A DNA stretch of 27,236 nt from Acidobacteriaceae bacterium. GTDB lineage: Bacteria; Acidobacteriota; Terriglobia; Terriglobales; Acidobacteriaceae. The stretch's first letter is position 1. Each line of letters opens with the position of its first letter. The stretch is from assembly GCA_030044455.1 (NCBI GenBank), contig JASHVU010000300.1:1-27236 (forward strand), read 5' to 3'. Under the pieces are notes generated by a model. The model was not told where the DNA came from. It saw only the letters and a list, made by a program, of their open reading frames with translations, and ran no database searches. Of this stretch, positions 15,268-23,169 are shown piece by piece. Both the position numbers and the translations under genes were made by a program.

Positions 15268-15550
15268 ATCGAGCTTGATTTTTTCAACGCAGGAGGTATC
15301 AAGAGAGCTATGAGCCCTAGGCTACAGAATGAGCGATGCTGAAGCAAGGGAATTCTTCAATCAATTTGACGTTCCTACGACTTTCGTTCGGCACGCATAA
15401 CACCAAGGTAGAATGGCATCGAAAACATGGTGGCAGACACTTCAAATATGGGTCCTCGGAGGGTGCAAAAACCGGGCTCCGGAATGGCCGGCGGCCCAAT
15501 TCAAAAAACGCTCATCTCCCCGTACCGTTGAGTTGCATGATGACCCGGAA

Positions 15551-15579
15551 AGCAATGGTACCAATTGCTGTTTTTTCTT
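15551..15579 (+). terminator. candidate intrinsic terminator, plus strand
   Basis: AGCAAT (15551-15556) and ATTGCT (15564-15569) form a 6-bp stem around GGTACCA, followed by GTTTTTTCTT. The stem is weak but the T-run is good. No recognised gene lies upstream on this strand, which suggests a small transcript in 15270-15580. Confidence 0.4.
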
Positions 15580-15590
15580 AACCGGATAGT

Positions 15591-15611
15591 ACTCATCAGC
15601 TTGTGATGAGT
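15591..15611. promoter_or_regulatory. perfect 8-bp inverted repeat before the TonB-like gene
   Basis: ACTCATCA-GCTTG-TGATGAGT is an exact dyad 68 bp before the start at 15679. It could be an operator or a leader hairpin. A separate CCTTG-T-CAAGG palindrome (15654-15664) overlaps the SD of the gene. Confidence 0.35.
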
Positions 15612-15678
15612 TAGTATTTGAGTTACCAGATAACCTCCCAGTTATGTCACCCACCTTGTCAAGGAGGGACCGGTCAGA

Positions 15679-17157
15679 TTGTCGATGTATTCTCCAACGA
15701 TCACGCTTCTCAGTGACCAGTCCAACTTCCGTCAGCCCCAGACCTCGATCCTGGCGTCGATCTTTGTCCACGGCACGATCATGGCACTTGTTTACCTTGC
15801 TTTCCTTTTTGCGCCACGGGTCGATATCCACGCAACCGTGCGCTACGATATGCGGGTGCTCGATCTGCACGTGCCTGATCCCGAGCTCCAACGTCTTCGA
15901 TCAGGCGCCGACAGTTTTCCCGGCCCGCTCTCTGATCAAAAGAGCCAGGGAACGCGGGGGGATGAAGCTGCGCATCGGCCTTCACCCAGGCTCATTCCCC
16001 ATACTGCAATCGGGCCGCAGACGCTGCTGCAACCTGATTTGAAGATCGCCGCTCTGCTCGATCATGAGCTCCCCCTGCCCAAGGTTGTGCTATGGTCGGC
16101 GCGCAAGGTAGAGGTGAAGAAAATCGTTGCGCCCAAGCCCCAAAAGCCACCCAGCGTCGTGGTGAAACCGCAGGTCGATATTCCCAACCAGGAAGTTAAA
16201 CTGGCCGACATTCCGCTGGCTTCGACCAACAATTTGGCATTGCACTCCCTGGCGCCGGCTAGCAACACCACACCCATCGTCGTTCGGCAGCCGTCGCAAC
16301 AAATCGACGTCACTCCGGTTGCTACCACGCAGACCCAGCTCGAGCCCACTCCGACCGCAATCATGTCGCTTTCCGATATCACGATGAAAGACGCGAATGT
16401 TGCCCTGCCGCCGGTGAACGAGGCGGCTCGGGGCAATGTGAATGGTTCAATGGGAGCGGCAAAGTCAAAGCCGCTGCCGGGCCCTGGAAATGTAAATGCC
16501 GCAGAGAATGCGATCGGCAACGGCAACTCCAAAACCGCCGGCATCCACCCAGGAATGGGGGCAGGCAATTCGGGAGTTCCGTTGTCGAGCGGCGGCAAGT
16601 CTCCGCAGCCGGGAGGCGGAAGTAATGGTGCCGCCAATGGGTCGGGCCAGACGGCAGGCAACGGAAGCGGTGACGACGACCGGCCGACGGCGACGAAGAT
16701 AGCCCTGCCGCCAGACGGCCGTTTCGGCGCAGTGGTGACGGGCACCTCGCTCCAGGATCAGTACCCCGAAATGGGCGACGTCTGGCAAGGCCGCATGGCC
16801 TATACCGTTTACCTTCACGTTGGGCTCGCCAAAAACTGGGTCCTGCAATACTCGCTTCCGCGAACGGCCGATGCGGTCGTGGCCGGATCCGTTGGCCAGC
16901 TCGATGCTCCCTGGCCGTTTAATATCGTGCGACCCAATCTCGCTCCCGGCGCCATCGATTCCGATGCTCTGATGGTGCACGGATTCGTCAATGTAGCCGG
17001 CCGCTTTGAAGGTCTCCAGATCGTTTTCCCGCCTGCATTCCCAATGACTGACTTCGTATTGAGGTCATTGACACAATGGCAGTTCAGGCCGGCAGCCCAG
17101 AATGGCAAGCCGATCCGCACTGAGGTGCTTCTCGTCATACCCGACGAGGAAGAATAA
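15679..17157 (+). CDS. TonB-like energy-transduction/periplasm-spanning protein
   Basis: A 492-aa protein with a short cytoplasmic N-terminus, one membrane helix (about 23-45), a long Pro/Lys- and Gly/Asn/Ser-rich periplasmic linker (about 100-350), and a C-terminal domain that resembles TonB. That domain includes VHGFVNVAGRFEGLQIV and SLTQWQFRPAAQNGKPI, the latter matching the TonB W-x-F-xPA-x-NGKP pattern. ExbB/ExbD are not in the window. The frame opens with TTG at 15679, 11 bases after AAGGAGG; ATG 15685 is the alternative start. It is the only plus-strand gene between the Tad blocks and converges on tadG. TonB itself or a Tad-specific partner cannot be told apart by sequence. Confidence 0.72.
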   Translation: MSMYSPTITLLSDQSNFRQPQTSILASIFVHGTIMALVYLAFLFAPRVDIHATVRYDMRVLDLHVPDPELQRLRSGADSFPGPLSDQKSQGTRGDEAAHRPSPRLIPHTAIGPQTLLQPDLKIAALLDHELPLPKVVLWSARKVEVKKIVAPKPQKPPSVVVKPQVDIPNQEVKLADIPLASTNNLALHSLAPASNTTPIVVRQPSQQIDVTPVATTQTQLEPTPTAIMSLSDITMKDANVALPPVNEAARGNVNGSMGAAKSKPLPGPGNVNAAENAIGNGNSKTAGIHPGMGAGNSGVPLSSGGKSPQPGGGSNGAANGSGQTAGNGSGDDDRPTATKIALPPDGRFGAVVTGTSLQDQYPEMGDVWQGRMAYTVYLHVGLAKNWVLQYSLPRTADAVVAGSVGQLDAPWPFNIVRPNLAPGAIDSDALMVHGFVNVAGRFEGLQIVFPPAFPMTDFVLRSLTQWQFRPAAQNGKPIRTEVLLVIPDEEE

Positions 17158-17187
17158 TCTCCGCAGGCACTCCGCGGTTATATAAAG

Positions 17188-17216
17188 AAAGGGTACGAGC
17201 CTGGCTCGTACCCTTT
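17188..17216. terminator. bidirectional terminator between the TonB-like gene and tadG
   Basis: AAAGGGTACGAG (17188-17199) and CTCGTACCCTTT (17205-17216) are perfectly complementary around CCTGG. The A-rich and T-rich outer bases give a usable tail in both directions. It is located 31 bp after the plus-strand stop and 37 bp after the minus-strand tadG stop. Confidence 0.8.
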
Positions 17217-17252
17217 GCAATTCTGCGGCGATTGCTGTTTGACGAATCGTGC

Positions 17253-18920
17253 TCAGATGTTGAGATTGCCGTTGGGGATCAGGCGTGATGTGGTTATGCC
17301 GCCCGCGATTTTCGTGAACATGCCGGTAATGCTTGTAATAGTAGTGTTCCCCGGGTCGACCGCTCCGCATCCATTCACATTGTCAGAAAAGAAGGTCGCT
17401 GCCGATGTGGCCATGGCGCCAATTGCTGCGCAAGCCTGGTCACCCGGCCCCCAGCTAACTGCGCCGTAAGTGCCATCAGATTCAGTCAGGCTGTAAGTAG
17501 CGTCGGTCGTGCAGCTGCTCGAAGTTTCAGTGCCATATCCCATGGTGTAAACCATCGTTCCCTGCGAGGACGCGTAATGCGCCGCTTGCACAGCCTGGCC
17601 GCACTCACCCAACGCCGAAGGGTAGTTATAGGAGAGATAGCCGGTGCATGCCGTAGTTCCGCCGGCGGTGCAGCCCGAGGGACTCATCGGGTTGCTGGTT
17701 TTAGTTCCAGTTCCATTCAGCGTACCGTCTCCTGACGCCATCGTAATCTGGGCCGAGTTGCCGCCATTGGTGCAGTCGTTGGTGGTCGATGTTCCCCCTG
17801 CGGTGGCCAGGTTGGGCACGCAGGCAGTGGCGTTGCCGTCGCTGAGGATGATCATCATGTTCGCGTTGTGATCCACCAATTGCTCAGCCGCCAGACCAGC
17901 CTGCGCCTCGTAAATCACCTGCGCATAGTAGGTTCCTTCGCCGCCCGGAGCTCCCGCTCCGCAGCCGCTGATCTCGTTCCAGCCCGCCGCTTTCGCCAGA
18001 TCGTCGCTGGTGTTCACGCTGGTGCCGCTCTTGTAACCGATATCCCACACCGAGGACAGATTCTGGAGCACATCGTAAGTGTCGCCGCTCGGCAGCGCCG
18101 AGGTGGTTGCTCCCGCGGTGGTACTTGTGAAGGTGTACGGCACACTGGACGGACTGCTGCCGCTGCATCCATAGTCATTCGATATCGAAGCGGATGTGGC
18201 TCCGGGAAATACGTACAGCGTCACCTGGTCGATCGGAGTGGAAGAAGTGCCGGGATCGAGCTGACCCAGGAAATAATAGATCCCCGCTTCTGCGCACTGG
18301 ATCTGCTCAGTGCAATTGCTGTTCGCACCGTCGTCGGGGTCCTTCATCGACGCAGTGGTGTCGAGGATGATGGCGATGTTGTAAGGCGTGGGCGCGCCGC
18401 CCTTCATGGCCGCCGTCGCTGTGGCATGGATCGTGAAACTGGGTACGCCGAAGAGCGGACCGATCCAGGTGGGGACGCTTGCCGTTTGTTGCACCTGCAT
18501 GGTGTTGTTGTACCCTCCGACACCCGACGCGGGGCTGCTCGACGTTGAGGTATCGCCCGCCGCGTCTTCGCAATCGATGAGGAAGTCCGTCGAGACCTTG
18601 GAGGAGCAACCGAATGAGACAGTGGGCGCCGCCACAGTGCCCAGGATGCCGTTGGCGTTTTTCATTGAAGTCTCGGAGCTGTAATCGTCCGCATAAGTCG
18701 TGGCTGTGGTGGTACTGGGAAGACCGGCTGCGCCCGCCAGCACTGCCGCGTTGGTCGATGCCTGAAGCAGCTCATAGGCATAGTAGCCTTTTCCCGCATC
18801 AACCGCGATTCCGGTTACTCCCAACCACGCGCTAAGAACTACGGCTGTAAAAACCAGCGCCTGGCCCTTATCCTCTTTGATTAATCGGCCCAGAACGGGG
18901 ATCCGCTCGATTAGTTTCAT
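17253..18920 (-). CDS. tadG: TadG-like protein with von Willebrand factor A domain
   Basis: A 555-aa protein. The N-terminal TadE/G-like segment (residues 18-65) has a hydrophobic helix after DKGQALVFTAVVL and then DAGKGYYAYELLQ. A vWA domain begins near 180 with the MIDAS-type IAIILDTTASM (D187-T-T-A-S191) and continues to MMIILSDGNAT (D361). The protein is very rich in Ser, Thr, Gly and Ala, with several Cys, as expected for a secreted adhesin-like part. TadG proteins anchor or cap Flp pili and aid adhesion. The ATG at 18920 has AAGGA eight bases upstream. It lies 30 bp after tadE and ends the operon. Confidence 0.87.
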   Translation of the reverse strand: MKLIERIPVLGRLIKEDKGQALVFTAVVLSAWLGVTGIAVDAGKGYYAYELLQASTNAAVLAGAAGLPSTTTATTYADDYSSETSMKNANGILGTVAAPTVSFGCSSKVSTDFLIDCEDAAGDTSTSSSPASGVGGYNNTMQVQQTASVPTWIGPLFGVPSFTIHATATAAMKGGAPTPYNIAIILDTTASMKDPDDGANSNCTEQIQCAEAGIYYFLGQLDPGTSSTPIDQVTLYVFPGATSASISNDYGCSGSSPSSVPYTFTSTTAGATTSALPSGDTYDVLQNLSSVWDIGYKSGTSVNTSDDLAKAAGWNEISGCGAGAPGGEGTYYAQVIYEAQAGLAAEQLVDHNANMMIILSDGNATACVPNLATAGGTSTTNDCTNGGNSAQITMASGDGTLNGTGTKTSNPMSPSGCTAGGTTACTGYLSYNYPSALGECGQAVQAAHYASSQGTMVYTMGYGTETSSSCTTDATYSLTESDGTYGAVSWGPGDQACAAIGAMATSAATFFSDNVNGCGAVDPGNTTITSITGMFTKIAGGITTSRLIPNGNLNI

Positions 18921-18950
18921 CGTCGTCGTCCTTCTTTCGTCAATGTCTCT

Positions 18951-19592
18951 TCACTGAATCATGGCAGCTTGCGATGATTGCAGACTTCCCGACGGTTTGA
19001 TTTTCATTCCCCAACCGCCCCAGGTCATAACCGAGAACCAATTATAGGGATAACTCACCGTGAGGACCGCGGCCTGGAATTGGGAAGCGGATGAGCCAAA
19101 TTCGGTGGCCAGGGTGCTTCCGGTACAGGCAGAATAGCCGGTTCCTGTCCATGACTCACTTGTTGAAGTAACTGTGGTTCCGTTGCTCTCCAGGTAATAA
19201 ACGGTAAACGTATAACTGAGGCTCGATGCGGTCCAGCCCGGCAACTGGTTACTCACGCTGGTTTCAATTGCCTGGCAGGGGCCGGTCGTATTAATAGAGG
19301 CGCCAGTCGCCACGGCCTGTACAGCGTTTGCCGTCGCAAATCCAAGTTGCTGCTGGCTATAAAGCGCCATGCCGAACGAGGCCATGCCGGTAAGAAGGAC
19401 GAGCAGGATGGGAAACACCAACGCCATCTCAACCAGCTGCGAGCCTTCATCTTTGACACTCAAAAATGCCCGCAGCTTCTGCCCCGGCGTTCGCGGCCGC
19501 GCACGTACAATCTCGATAAAAGAGGTCCGCTTGTCCCCGTGGAGCAACTGCAGCATTTTGCTCATTCCCCGATTTGAGACTTTGGCTTTCAT
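18951..19592 (-). CDS. tadE: TadE-like pilus assembly pseudopilin
   Basis: A 213-aa protein. A basic, mostly cytoplasmic N-terminus (1-48) is followed by the pseudopilin-type motif EGSQLVEMALVFPILLVLL. Gly50 with Glu55 at +5 matches a CpaA cleavage site. The single helix is at about 52-77, then a Ser/Thr-rich C-terminal domain with Cys. TadE/F proteins are minor pilins needed for Flp pilus assembly. The ATG at 19592 is preceded by AGGAGGT at a longish 12-base spacing; Met10 or Met13 are possible alternatives. It lies 90 bp after the PilZ gene. Confidence 0.88.
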   Translation of the reverse strand: MKAKVSNRGMSKMLQLLHGDKRTSFIEIVRARPRTPGQKLRAFLSVKDEGSQLVEMALVFPILLVLLTGMASFGMALYSQQQLGFATANAVQAVATGASINTTGPCQAIETSVSNQLPGWTASSLSYTFTVYYLESNGTTVTSTSESWTGTGYSACTGSTLATEFGSSASQFQAAVLTVSYPYNWFSVMTWGGWGMKIKPSGSLQSSQAAMIQ

Positions 19593-19682
19593 CTTCTCTT
19601 ACCTACCTCCTGGCCTGGCAATACCACAAATTGGTCACCTACCTGCCGTTTCACGCGGTCTTCCATCTTGCGGCACTTCGGC

Positions 19683-20744
19683 TTACTTCGACCTTCTCAG
19701 TTCATCCAGGAATTTATCCAACTCTCTCCGGTCCGCGCCGTCGGTCAGAATATTGTGACCGTGGCGGAATGCTCGCGCGTCGGGCAGTACGAATTTGAGC
19801 CCAACACCATCGCTGCCCCAACGCACGGCGCGAGACTGAATCACAATCGACCGCTCTTCGGTCTTGTCATCCCCGCCAGTCGCCGTCAACGTCATCAATA
19901 CCAGCGTGCCTGGATACCAGCGCTCCTCGGTAATGATGTAGATCCCCGTGGCGCTGATATCACGAATGGCGTGAGCCTGGGGTGAAGCGCCAGTCCAGTA
20001 AAACGCGGTCAAACCCTCAAACTGTTCCCGCGGCGCCTTGCGCGGATCGGGCGAAAGCCACCGCTCCAGCCATGTCTTGGGAGGGTAAGGCGATATCGCC
20101 GGCGTAGGCGGCAGTTCCGCACCCCGCCGGGCAAGCCTTGAGTCCTTTTCCCCTCGCTTTTCAGGCTCGAACAGCGTCGACTCAGTCGCCCAAAGCGGCT
20201 TCTCCTTCTCCTTGTCTTTCGTTGCAAGGGCTGGCGCGCTTCCGTTGTCGGTGCGCATGCCGGCAATCCGCTCCAGACGCCGTTCCATCTCTTCCGCGAT
20301 GCACAATACCAGCTGATCGCCCGTCTGCGTCTGCGATGAATAGATCGAGTGAACAGGCAGCGCCAGCACGCTCGCCGCCTTGGGACTGGAAGAGCTGACG
20401 CGGAAGGTCGGGAAAGACTCAACCAGGTCGATGACGCGGCAATCCTCGTCCAGATAAATCAGGTCAAGAGGAGCTTGGAGCCCCGCAGCCGGGATATCGC
20501 GGAACGGCACGATCCACAGACCTTCTCCCGACTTCAGCGACACGGTAGACATCAGGTCTACGATGCCGGCGTAGGTAAGATCGGCGATCGTGATCTCCAG
20601 CCCCAAAAAACACTCTCGAGTCTGGTTGTAAGCGCAATGTGTCCGCGTCTCCATAGTTTCTACAAGCCTGGGCGCGCGCTCACGGGCTGGTGCCGGCGCC
20701 TTGAGTTCTGATCTACCCTCTTTCCCTTCCTGCCTGAAATCCAC
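19683..20744 (-). CDS. DUF192-like/PilZ fusion protein, probable c-di-GMP effector
   Basis: A 353-aa cytoplasmic protein. Residues about 33-150 match the DUF192 protein at 12142-12585: SGEGLWIVP (72-80), APLDLIYLD (91-99) and SQTQTGDQLVL (137-147). The canonical HTFFM segment is replaced by IPAAGL. After a charged linker (150-228) comes a PilZ domain (about 235-347) with both c-di-GMP motifs: R235-K-A-P-R239 (RxxxR) and D262-I-S-A-T-G267 (DxSxxG). The start is GTG at 20744 with a weak AGG; Met31 is an alternative. It lies between tadC and tadE and may set pilus assembly by c-di-GMP level. The fusion makes an otherwise obscure DUF a candidate Tad regulator. Confidence 0.85.
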   Translation of the reverse strand: MDFRQEGKEGRSELKAPAPARERAPRLVETMETRTHCAYNQTRECFLGLEITIADLTYAGIVDLMSTVSLKSGEGLWIVPFRDIPAAGLQAPLDLIYLDEDCRVIDLVESFPTFRVSSSSPKAASVLALPVHSIYSSQTQTGDQLVLCIAEEMERRLERIAGMRTDNGSAPALATKDKEKEKPLWATESTLFEPEKRGEKDSRLARRGAELPPTPAISPYPPKTWLERWLSPDPRKAPREQFEGLTAFYWTGASPQAHAIRDISATGIYIITEERWYPGTLVLMTLTATGGDDKTEERSIVIQSRAVRWGSDGVGLKFVLPDARAFRHGHNILTDGADRRELDKFLDELRRSK

Positions 20745-20922
20745 TTGTTAACCTGCCTGACGGTACCCTAAGGGTGAATTAAAGCGACACCGCTCCTGCT
20801 CCGCTGCCGATTTAGCTTATTCGGGCATTGATCGCCTGCACGGCGCGGCCCATCGGTCAGCGGATTCATCGCGGCGGCGAAAGCTTCTTCTCGTTACACC
20901 GCCTGATGCTGTCGGTTCAAAC

Positions 20923-21018
20923 CTACTTCACGCGCGTACGGCGGCGTTGAATCAAAACAATCAAAATGATGACAACCAGTACACCGGAAACAATCCGGAT
21001 TAACATTGTGGTGTCCAT
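20923..21018 (-). CDS. 31-aa single-helix membrane protein
   Basis: The ATG at 21018 has GAGAGGG about six bases upstream. The peptide starts MDTTMLIRIVSGVLVVIILI and ends in a basic tail (QRRRTRVK), giving one membrane helix with the C-terminus likely inside. It stops with TAG at 20923. It lies between tadC and the PilZ gene on the same strand. No named family is recognised; it could be a small Tad-associated membrane protein. Hydrophobic layout plus a good SD make chance unlikely. Confidence 0.6.
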   Translation of the reverse strand: MDTTMLIRIVSGVLVVIILIVLIQRRRTRVK

Positions 21019-21078
21019 AGATTCCCTCTCCCTCGGCTTTTCTCGTGCTCCGGGGTTTTACTCATCCCGGTTTTCAAC

Positions 21079-21100
21079 GCGGTTTGAAGACTTAAACCGC
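21079..21100. promoter_or_regulatory. perfect 7-bp inverted repeat downstream of tadC
   Basis: GCGGTTT (21079-21085) and AAACCGC (21094-21100) are separated by 8 bases, in the 254-bp gap between tadC and the 31-aa gene. No T-run follows, so an operator or mRNA-processing hairpin is as likely as a terminator. Confidence 0.3.
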
Positions 21101-21272
21101 ACCCTGATTCCTCACGCCGCGTTCGAATGGAATCAACCTCGGTGCGACACTGCCTGAAAACTCCTCTATCTGCAATCTCTGGCACTGGTTTGAGTTGATG
21201 AGAATGATAACCCTCGTATCCCAGATGCCAATTGCGCTACCTTGCTGCGGATCGCAAACCGTCTTTTGAACG

Positions 21273-22178
21273 TCATTTGACGATCTCGTGGTAGGAATCA
21301 ATCATAATGAGCACCGCCGGCCCCAGAAGAACGACAAAAAGCGATGGAAAAATGAAAAACACGAGCGGAAAAACCAATTTGACCGAGGTCTTGGCCGCTT
21401 CTTCTTCAACCTGTTGAACGCGCTGCGTTCTCAGCGTGTCACCATGGACACGCATCGTCTTGGCTATGCTGGTTCCAAGCTGTTCCGACTGGACGAGCAT
21501 TGATACCAGGTTGCGCACACTGTCCACTCCGGTACGATCAGCCATGCGCTTCCACGCATCGCCGCGAGGGCGGCCAGCACGCTGCTCCAAAACGACTACA
21601 TGCAGCTCGTCAGCCAATTCCGGCTGCGCTTTCGCCAGTTCGTCTGCCGTACGCGCGGTTGCCTGGTCCAGGCTTAGTCCGGCTTCAATGCAGATCACAA
21701 GCATGTCGAGCACATCGGGAAGTCCCTTATGAATCGCTTTCTGACGCTTGGAGATCATGTGACCCAGGTAAAAGTCGGGAATCAGGAATCCGCCGCCGAC
21801 GGCGATGGCACATGCCATGAACACGCTCTTGGACGCCAATCCCGTCGCGAATGCAATCGCCAAAAGCACGATCGGAAGCAGAACCTTGGCGCCATAAAGG
21901 ATCTTGATCCCCTGTTCCTCGCGGATGCCGGCGCGCACCAGTCGTTGCCGCGCCACCGACACTTCGGCCTCGCTCTTGGGCAGCACCTGCTCGAAATGCT
22001 CTACCATGCCGCCCAGCGAGCTTCCTGTCTGCTGGATCGTCTCAATGAGCGAGCGCTGCTTGGGCTGGGGATTGATGACCTCGCTGATGCGCTTGATCAT
22101 GGCTTCGCGATAAAAAAGCAGGAGCAGGCCGCTGCCCAGCAGCACGAAGATCACGATAAATGTGAGTACAGCAATCAT
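21273..22178 (-). CDS. tadC: Flp pilus inner-membrane platform protein TadC
   Basis: A 301-aa T2SSF-fold protein with an N-terminal helix (about 2-22), two central helices (about 96-138) and a C-terminal helix (about 266-290). The platform signature HKGLPDVLDMLVICIEAGLS (150-169) is typical of TadC. With TadB it forms the membrane platform on which TadA acts. The start is placed at 22178 because AGAGG lies seven bases upstream; the frame opening at 22208 overlaps tadB. It begins 10 bp after the tadB stop. Confidence 0.93.
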   Translation of the reverse strand: MIAVLTFIVIFVLLGSGLLLLFYREAMIKRISEVINPQPKQRSLIETIQQTGSSLGGMVEHFEQVLPKSEAEVSVARQRLVRAGIREEQGIKILYGAKVLLPIVLLAIAFATGLASKSVFMACAIAVGGGFLIPDFYLGHMISKRQKAIHKGLPDVLDMLVICIEAGLSLDQATARTADELAKAQPELADELHVVVLEQRAGRPRGDAWKRMADRTGVDSVRNLVSMLVQSEQLGTSIAKTMRVHGDTLRTQRVQQVEEEAAKTSVKLVFPLVFFIFPSLFVVLLGPAVLIMIDSYHEIVK

Positions 22179-22188
22179 ACGTTTACCT

Positions 22189-23154
22189 CTAATAATCCAA
22201 GGTGACAATCTTGCGGATGATGAGTCCGCCTACAAAAATCATTCCGACCGCGACCCAGATAAGCTTGATACCCAAGGGTCTGTGCCACAGGATGCTCATC
22301 ATATCGGGGTTGATGAAATAGAGCAGGAACGCCAATACCACCGGCAATAGTGTGAGAATCCAGCCGGTGAGCCGTCCCTGCGCGGTATGCGTCTTGACCT
22401 GCCGCTGAAGGCGGAAGCGCTCGCGGATGACGTGCGAAGTTTTGTCGAGCACCTCGGCCAAGTTGCCGCCGCTTTCTTTTTGAATCATGATCGCAGTAGC
22501 CACAATCGCCAGGTCCTGGATCGGCATGCGCTGCATCATATTGTCCAGCGCCACCTTCAATTCCAATCCGTAGTTTTGTTCCTCAAAGCATCCCCTGAAC
22601 TCCATGCCCACGGGGTCGGGGCACTCGCGCGACACCAGGCCCATGGCCGCAATAAGGCTGTGACCGGCGCGCAGGGCGCTCACCATCAGGTCAAGCGCCT
22701 CGGGTAATCCCTCCTGGAATTTGAGAAAACGGCGGTTGCGCAGAAACACCACCCAACCGATTGGCGCCATCCCAATTGCGACGCCAACCAGCAGCGCAAT
22801 AGGGCCGTTCTTGAACTCCATGTAGAGGCCGTAAGAAGGTACGACAAAACAAACGCCAGTAAGCGCCAGCAAGCGCCCGGCGCTCCATTTCAGGTTTGCC
22901 TGGCTGAGCAGTCTTTGCAGAAACGGCGCAATCTGAAACTGGAGAAGTTTCTTATTCAGCCACGGGATGCTGCTCATGGCCGAATCTTTGCGGATATTGA
23001 GAATCTGCTCTCGCGTGGAAGGCGCGTCGGTGGACAACGCGGAATCGAGAGTGGCAAGCACCTGCTTTGAGGTGCGGTGCGAGCCTGCCGCTACCATGGG
23101 CAATACGATCAGCGCAAACACGCCAATGAACACGAGAACAAATATGATTGGCAC
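22189..23154 (-). CDS. tadB: Flp pilus inner-membrane platform protein TadB
   Basis: A 321-aa protein with an N-terminal helix (4-22), helices around 93-138, and two C-terminal helices (262-281 and 296-315). The T2SSF signature LPEALDLMVSALRAGHSL (150-167) and QKESGGNLAEVLD (225-237) match TadB. The start is GTG at 23154, four bases after an AGGAGG. It lies 15 bp after tadA and 10 bp before tadC, so it belongs to one operon. Confidence 0.94.
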   Translation of the reverse strand: MPIIFVLVFIGVFALIVLPMVAAGSHRTSKQVLATLDSALSTDAPSTREQILNIRKDSAMSSIPWLNKKLLQFQIAPFLQRLLSQANLKWSAGRLLALTGVCFVVPSYGLYMEFKNGPIALLVGVAIGMAPIGWVVFLRNRRFLKFQEGLPEALDLMVSALRAGHSLIAAMGLVSRECPDPVGMEFRGCFEEQNYGLELKVALDNMMQRMPIQDLAIVATAIMIQKESGGNLAEVLDKTSHVIRERFRLQRQVKTHTAQGRLTGWILTLLPVVLAFLLYFINPDMMSILWHRPLGIKLIWVAVGMIFVGGLIIRKIVTLDY

Positions 23155-23169
23155 GGCTCCTCCTTCCAG

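Larger units (their letters stand above)
15122..15678. other. long divergent region between cpaB and the TonB-like gene, no clear protein gene
   Basis: The region has no frame that resembles a known protein. It holds a strong SD-like AGGAGGT at 15291-15297 followed by a 10-codon frame (15310-15342), a terminator-like hairpin (15551-15579) and another hairpin (15591-15611). An unrecorded small RNA or leader transcript on the plus strand is possible. Confidence 0.4.

Noticed and set aside
15336..15581. 81-aa plus-strand frame upstream of the TonB-like gene
   Set aside because: Composition is not protein-like, there is no SD of its own, and it runs into a terminator-like hairpin. The signals around it are reported as a finding instead.
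15442..15891. 149-aa minus-strand frame
   Set aside because: Overlaps the start of the TonB-like gene in antisense and has no recognisable motif or SD.
17868..18548. 226-aa plus-strand frame inside tadG
   Set aside because: Antisense shadow; the minus-strand gene has a vWA domain and a pilin-like N-terminus.
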